This document shows positions 6,356 through 8,459 of a stretch of DNA of 8,459 nt, piece after piece; the stretch's first letter is position 1; each line of letters opens with the position of its first letter. The position numbers were made by a program, and so were the translations under genes. The stretch is taken from assembly GCA_937864975.1 (NCBI GenBank), contig CALMDI010000090.1, forward strand, positions 1-8,459, in the 5' to 3' direction. Source of the DNA: an uncultured Chloroflexota bacterium (GTDB lineage: Bacteria > Chloroflexota > Anaerolineae > Aggregatilineales > Phototrophicaceae). The notes below the pieces were generated by a model that had not been told where the DNA came from, ran no database searches, and saw nothing but the letters and a program-made list of their open reading frames with translations.

Positions 6356-6434
6356 TACGTTAATCCATCTTGCAACGCCCCGCCTGAAACGCTACTCTTT
6401 ATAACCCTCTACCTAACAACAGAAAGATTGCTGA
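6356..6434 (+). promoter_or_regulatory. Leader and putative promoter of the GTPase operon
   Basis: The 79-bp gap is AT-rich for this genome. TATAAC at 6400-6405 matches five of six -10 bases. The nearest -35-like box, TTGCAA at 6370-6375, is 24 nt away, too far, so the -35 is unresolved. No strong Shine-Dalgarno precedes ATG 6435 (only AGAAAGA). No terminator for the Uma2 gene is visible. Confidence 0.35.
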
Positions 6435-7451
6435 ATGTCGCTCAAAGTGACGTTATTCGGCGGCACGGGTCAGGGCAAAACGACCTACACCCTCGCGCTG
6501 CTGTACATGATGGCATCCGGCATCGACGGCTTCCGCATCGAAGCCAAAGACGCCGATACGACAACCAAATACCTCAACCCGTGGCGCGATTTCGTCATGG
6601 CGAAGCGCTGGCCCGCGCCGACGATGGGACGCCGCGAAGACGAATTCCGCCTGCTCTTTCACAATGAATACGTGACCGATTTTCGCTGGGTCGATTATCA
6701 GGGCGGCGCGATCAACGTGCCAAGCGACGAGAGCGAGGAAGCCGCGCAGCTTCACGCCGACATTCAGGAAAGCAACGCCGTGATGATCGTCGCGGACGCC
6801 TTCACGATTGCCACGCGCCCGCAGATCGAAGCGGAACTGCTGACCTCGTCGGCATACATCTTCAACCTGCTCAACAACTATAAGTTCCGCAGCGCCAGCG
6901 CGGAGACCGGAATTACGACCGCGCTCGTGCTGACAAAAGCCGACATCCTGCCGCCGGAATACACGGCGAATGACTACGCGAAGCTGCTCGAAAAGGCGCG
7001 GCAGGTGTTTCGCGGCGTCACGCAGTTTGTCTCCGAACTGCGCCTGCCGGACAGCAAGATCGCCCCGTGGCTCTACCCGGCGGCGATCCTGCCGGTGTCC
7101 ATCGTCGGCGATGGCAATGCGTCGGTGGTCGATCCCGGCAAAGGCTACGATCTGGCGACCATCAAGCTCGAAAGCTCGCCGATGCCGCAGAACATTCACT
7201 ACCCGTTCCTCTATGCTATCGGCAATGAAATGGATCGCATCGCGATGACGCTGGAAGAGCAGGAACAGGATGTCGCGGGACGGTTAAACAAGCTCAACCG
7301 GAATGTGCTGAACAAGATTCTGCGCGGGCGCACGATCCGCGAGCTGCATGAGGAGCGGCAGGCAGTCGCGCGGCGGCTGCAAGAACTGGAGCCGAAGATT
7401 CGCGCCATCACGTCTGTCGCCAACCAGAAAATGCGAACGCTCGTCCCGTGA
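6435..7451 (+). CDS. TRAFAC-like P-loop GTPase of a two-gene module
   Basis: The 338-residue protein starts almost directly with a Walker A/G1 loop, GGTGQGKT at 9-16. T63 in PAPT is a possible switch I Thr. A G3-like DYQGG at 87-91 (DxxG) follows strand RWV, and a G4 motif TKAD lies at 167-170 after strand TALVL. A candidate G5 is ILPVS at 218-222. TKAD with DxxG indicates GTP specificity and a TRAFAC-type GTPase rather than an ATPase. Residues about 270-335 are charged and heptad-like, probably a coiled coil. There are no membrane segments. The form resembles GTPases placed by comparative genomics next to GTPase-associated proteins in regulatory or conflict systems (DO-GTPase/GAP1 type). That match is from memory of the patterns, not a search. 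The stop overlaps the GTG start of the next gene (GTGA), pointing to co-production. The GTPase call is good; the system role is inferred. Confidence 0.72.
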   Translation: MSLKVTLFGGTGQGKTTYTLALLYMMASGIDGFRIEAKDADTTTKYLNPWRDFVMAKRWPAPTMGRREDEFRLLFHNEYVTDFRWVDYQGGAINVPSDESEEAAQLHADIQESNAVMIVADAFTIATRPQIEAELLTSSAYIFNLLNNYKFRSASAETGITTALVLTKADILPPEYTANDYAKLLEKARQVFRGVTQFVSELRLPDSKIAPWLYPAAILPVSIVGDGNASVVDPGKGYDLATIKLESSPMPQNIHYPFLYAIGNEMDRIAMTLEEQEQDVAGRLNKLNRNVLNKILRGRTIRELHEERQAVARRLQELEPKIRAITSVANQKMRTLVP

Positions 7452-8371
7452 CGCGCGAAAGGCAGCCGGTGCGCTACGAGACGTTCCTGTTCACACGCAA
7501 CCAGCGGCGCGACTTCACCGCCTTCGTGCGCCCCGCCGCCCTATCGAACAAGGACGTCAGCCTGTTAGCGAGCGCCTTTAACTACGTCAACGACATCACA
7601 CCGCTGACGCCGGAGCGCCCCGGTTTATACAGCTTTCCGCTCGGCGCGTATCAGTTTATCCTGCGGCACTACAACAGCGGGCGCACGCACGCTGGGCGCG
7701 AGATTCCGGTCATCGAGGGCGTCGCCGTCCGGCTGGATCGTGACCATGAAAGCCGGGCGCACGTCGTCGATTTCGTCTCGCGCCACTCGGAAATGCTGGA
7801 CATCACGGGCGACGCGGACGTTGAAGCGCTCGAAATCCGATCTTCAGACGAGCGCGAATGGCTGCCGCAAATTGCCGCGGACTCAGAAACCGCCGCGCCA
7901 GAGGGTGAGCCGCCGGAGATCGTGCAGATGTTCGTCGAGCGCTACCGCGACGAGCGGCTCGTCGTGCCGTTTAGCGACGAGGGACGCGAACTGCTCGCTG
8001 CCGCGCTGGCGCACGACCATCTGCCTGCCCTGTATTTCGCGTTCGGCACCAATCGCGACGTCGTCGCGCGCCTGGGCGAAGCGGGGATTGAATTCGACGT
8101 GCTCGGCTATTTCGGCACCGCCGAGCCGGAATTGAAGCGCCGGAATGCGCCACGCGTGATCGACGTCCGCGAAATTCTGCCCGACGAAGCGGCGGTTCCG
8201 AGCAACTTCGCCGCGACCATGCTCTCGCCGGAGCCGCCCGACGCGCTTCGGGAATTGGGTGACGATACGGAAGCACTGGAACCGATCCGCGAGGAGCGCG
8301 ACCGCAGGCGTCAGCGCCGGCAGCGAAGCCTCGTGCGGGCGCTGGTCGATTGGCTGCTTGGACGACCGTGA
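7448..8371 (+). CDS. GTPase partner protein, GAP1-N-like N-terminus
   Basis: The 307-residue protein starts at GTG 7448, whose bases overlap the GTPase stop. I do not recognise it with certainty. Residues about 8-95 hold YETFLFTRNQRRDFTAFVRP, then a segment with PERPGLYSFPLG (55-66), FILRHYNSGRTHAGREIPV (70-88) and EGVAV. A phrase of this type, with G-x-x-HAGR between strands, is like the N-terminal domain of GTPase-associated protein 1. The middle (about 150-250) is a mixed alpha/beta region with acidic stretches, for example LYFAFGTNRDVVARL at 195-209. The C-terminus has a dense Arg run (282-297, RDRRRQRRQR) and then a short amphipathic helix, LVRALVDWLLGRP, that could touch membrane or nucleic acid. 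No catalytic motif is apparent. Its role is probably to act with the adjacent GTPase. Confidence 0.6.
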   Translation: MTRERQPVRYETFLFTRNQRRDFTAFVRPAALSNKDVSLLASAFNYVNDITPLTPERPGLYSFPLGAYQFILRHYNSGRTHAGREIPVIEGVAVRLDRDHESRAHVVDFVSRHSEMLDITGDADVEALEIRSSDEREWLPQIAADSETAAPEGEPPEIVQMFVERYRDERLVVPFSDEGRELLAAALAHDHLPALYFAFGTNRDVVARLGEAGIEFDVLGYFGTAEPELKRRNAPRVIDVREILPDEAAVPSNFAATMLSPEPPDALRELGDDTEALEPIREERDRRRQRRQRSLVRALVDWLLGRP

Positions 8372-8397
8372 TCCATCCGTTGGCGGTAACGAGACGA

Positions 8398-8403
8398 TAT
8401 AAT
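8398..8403 (+). promoter_or_regulatory. Possible -10 for a gene beyond the right edge
   Basis: TATAAT is a perfect -10 hexamer, 26 nt after the GTPase-partner stop. No TG extension and no well-spaced -35 is seen (TTGGCG at 8380 is only 12 nt away). Confidence 0.38.
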
Positions 8404-8442
8404 AGGTGTTGACTGACAATGGCTGAAAGCTGACTGCCGGCG

Positions 8443-8459
8443 ATGGATATTCTTCTCGC
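8443..8459 (+). CDS. Possible start of a further gene, cut by the window
   Basis: ATG at 8443 begins MDILL and stays open to the edge (five codons). It lies 40 nt after the TATAAT box, a normal leader length, but no strong ribosome site is seen. The ATG at 8419 closes after four codons. Too short to name. Confidence 0.3.

Noticed and set aside
6370..6405. TTGCAA and TATAAC as one promoter before the GTPase
   Set aside because: The spacer is 24 nt; TATAAC alone is kept as a tentative -10.

Overview
The window looks like chromosomal DNA from a GC-rich bacterium. The gene set (a DUF354 glycosyltransferase-like protein, a small FmdB zinc ribbon, a PiT/DUF47 phosphate pair, a Uma2-family nuclease and a GTPase with a companion gene) would fit a Chloroflexota genome. 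That placement is inferred from gene content and style, not from a marker gene. Coding density is high. I see no tRNA, rRNA, CRISPR array, insertion sequence or integration site.

Layout. A DUF354 gene on the minus strand runs off the left edge (728 to 1) and starts with TTG behind a good Shine-Dalgarno. A 165-bp divergent spacer separates it from fmdB (894-1193, plus). All other genes are on the plus strand. They form three two-gene units and one single gene: a PiT-type phosphate permease plus DUF47/PhoU-like protein (1308-2944, ATGA overlap); a metal-dependent amidohydrolase plus a B12-type radical SAM protein (3010-5756, ATGA overlap); a single Uma2-family PD-(D/E)XK protein (5786-6355); and a P-loop GTPase plus a protein with a GTPase-associated-protein-like N-terminus (6435-8371, GTGA overlap). 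A TATAAT box and a possible start codon near 8443 suggest another gene beyond the right edge.

How the genes work together. The permease and DUF47 protein should act as transporter and regulator. The hydrolase and radical SAM enzyme are translationally coupled, so they may act on the same unknown metabolite. The GTPase pair resembles modules described in comparative genomics of NTP-dependent regulatory or conflict systems. It is the best candidate here for a poorly described system. Other points of interest are a PiT protein that has lost the usual Asp/Asn motif in one repeat and the usual Thr-His in both, and a 9-bp direct repeat spaced exactly 22 bp around the extended -10 of the hydrolase promoter.
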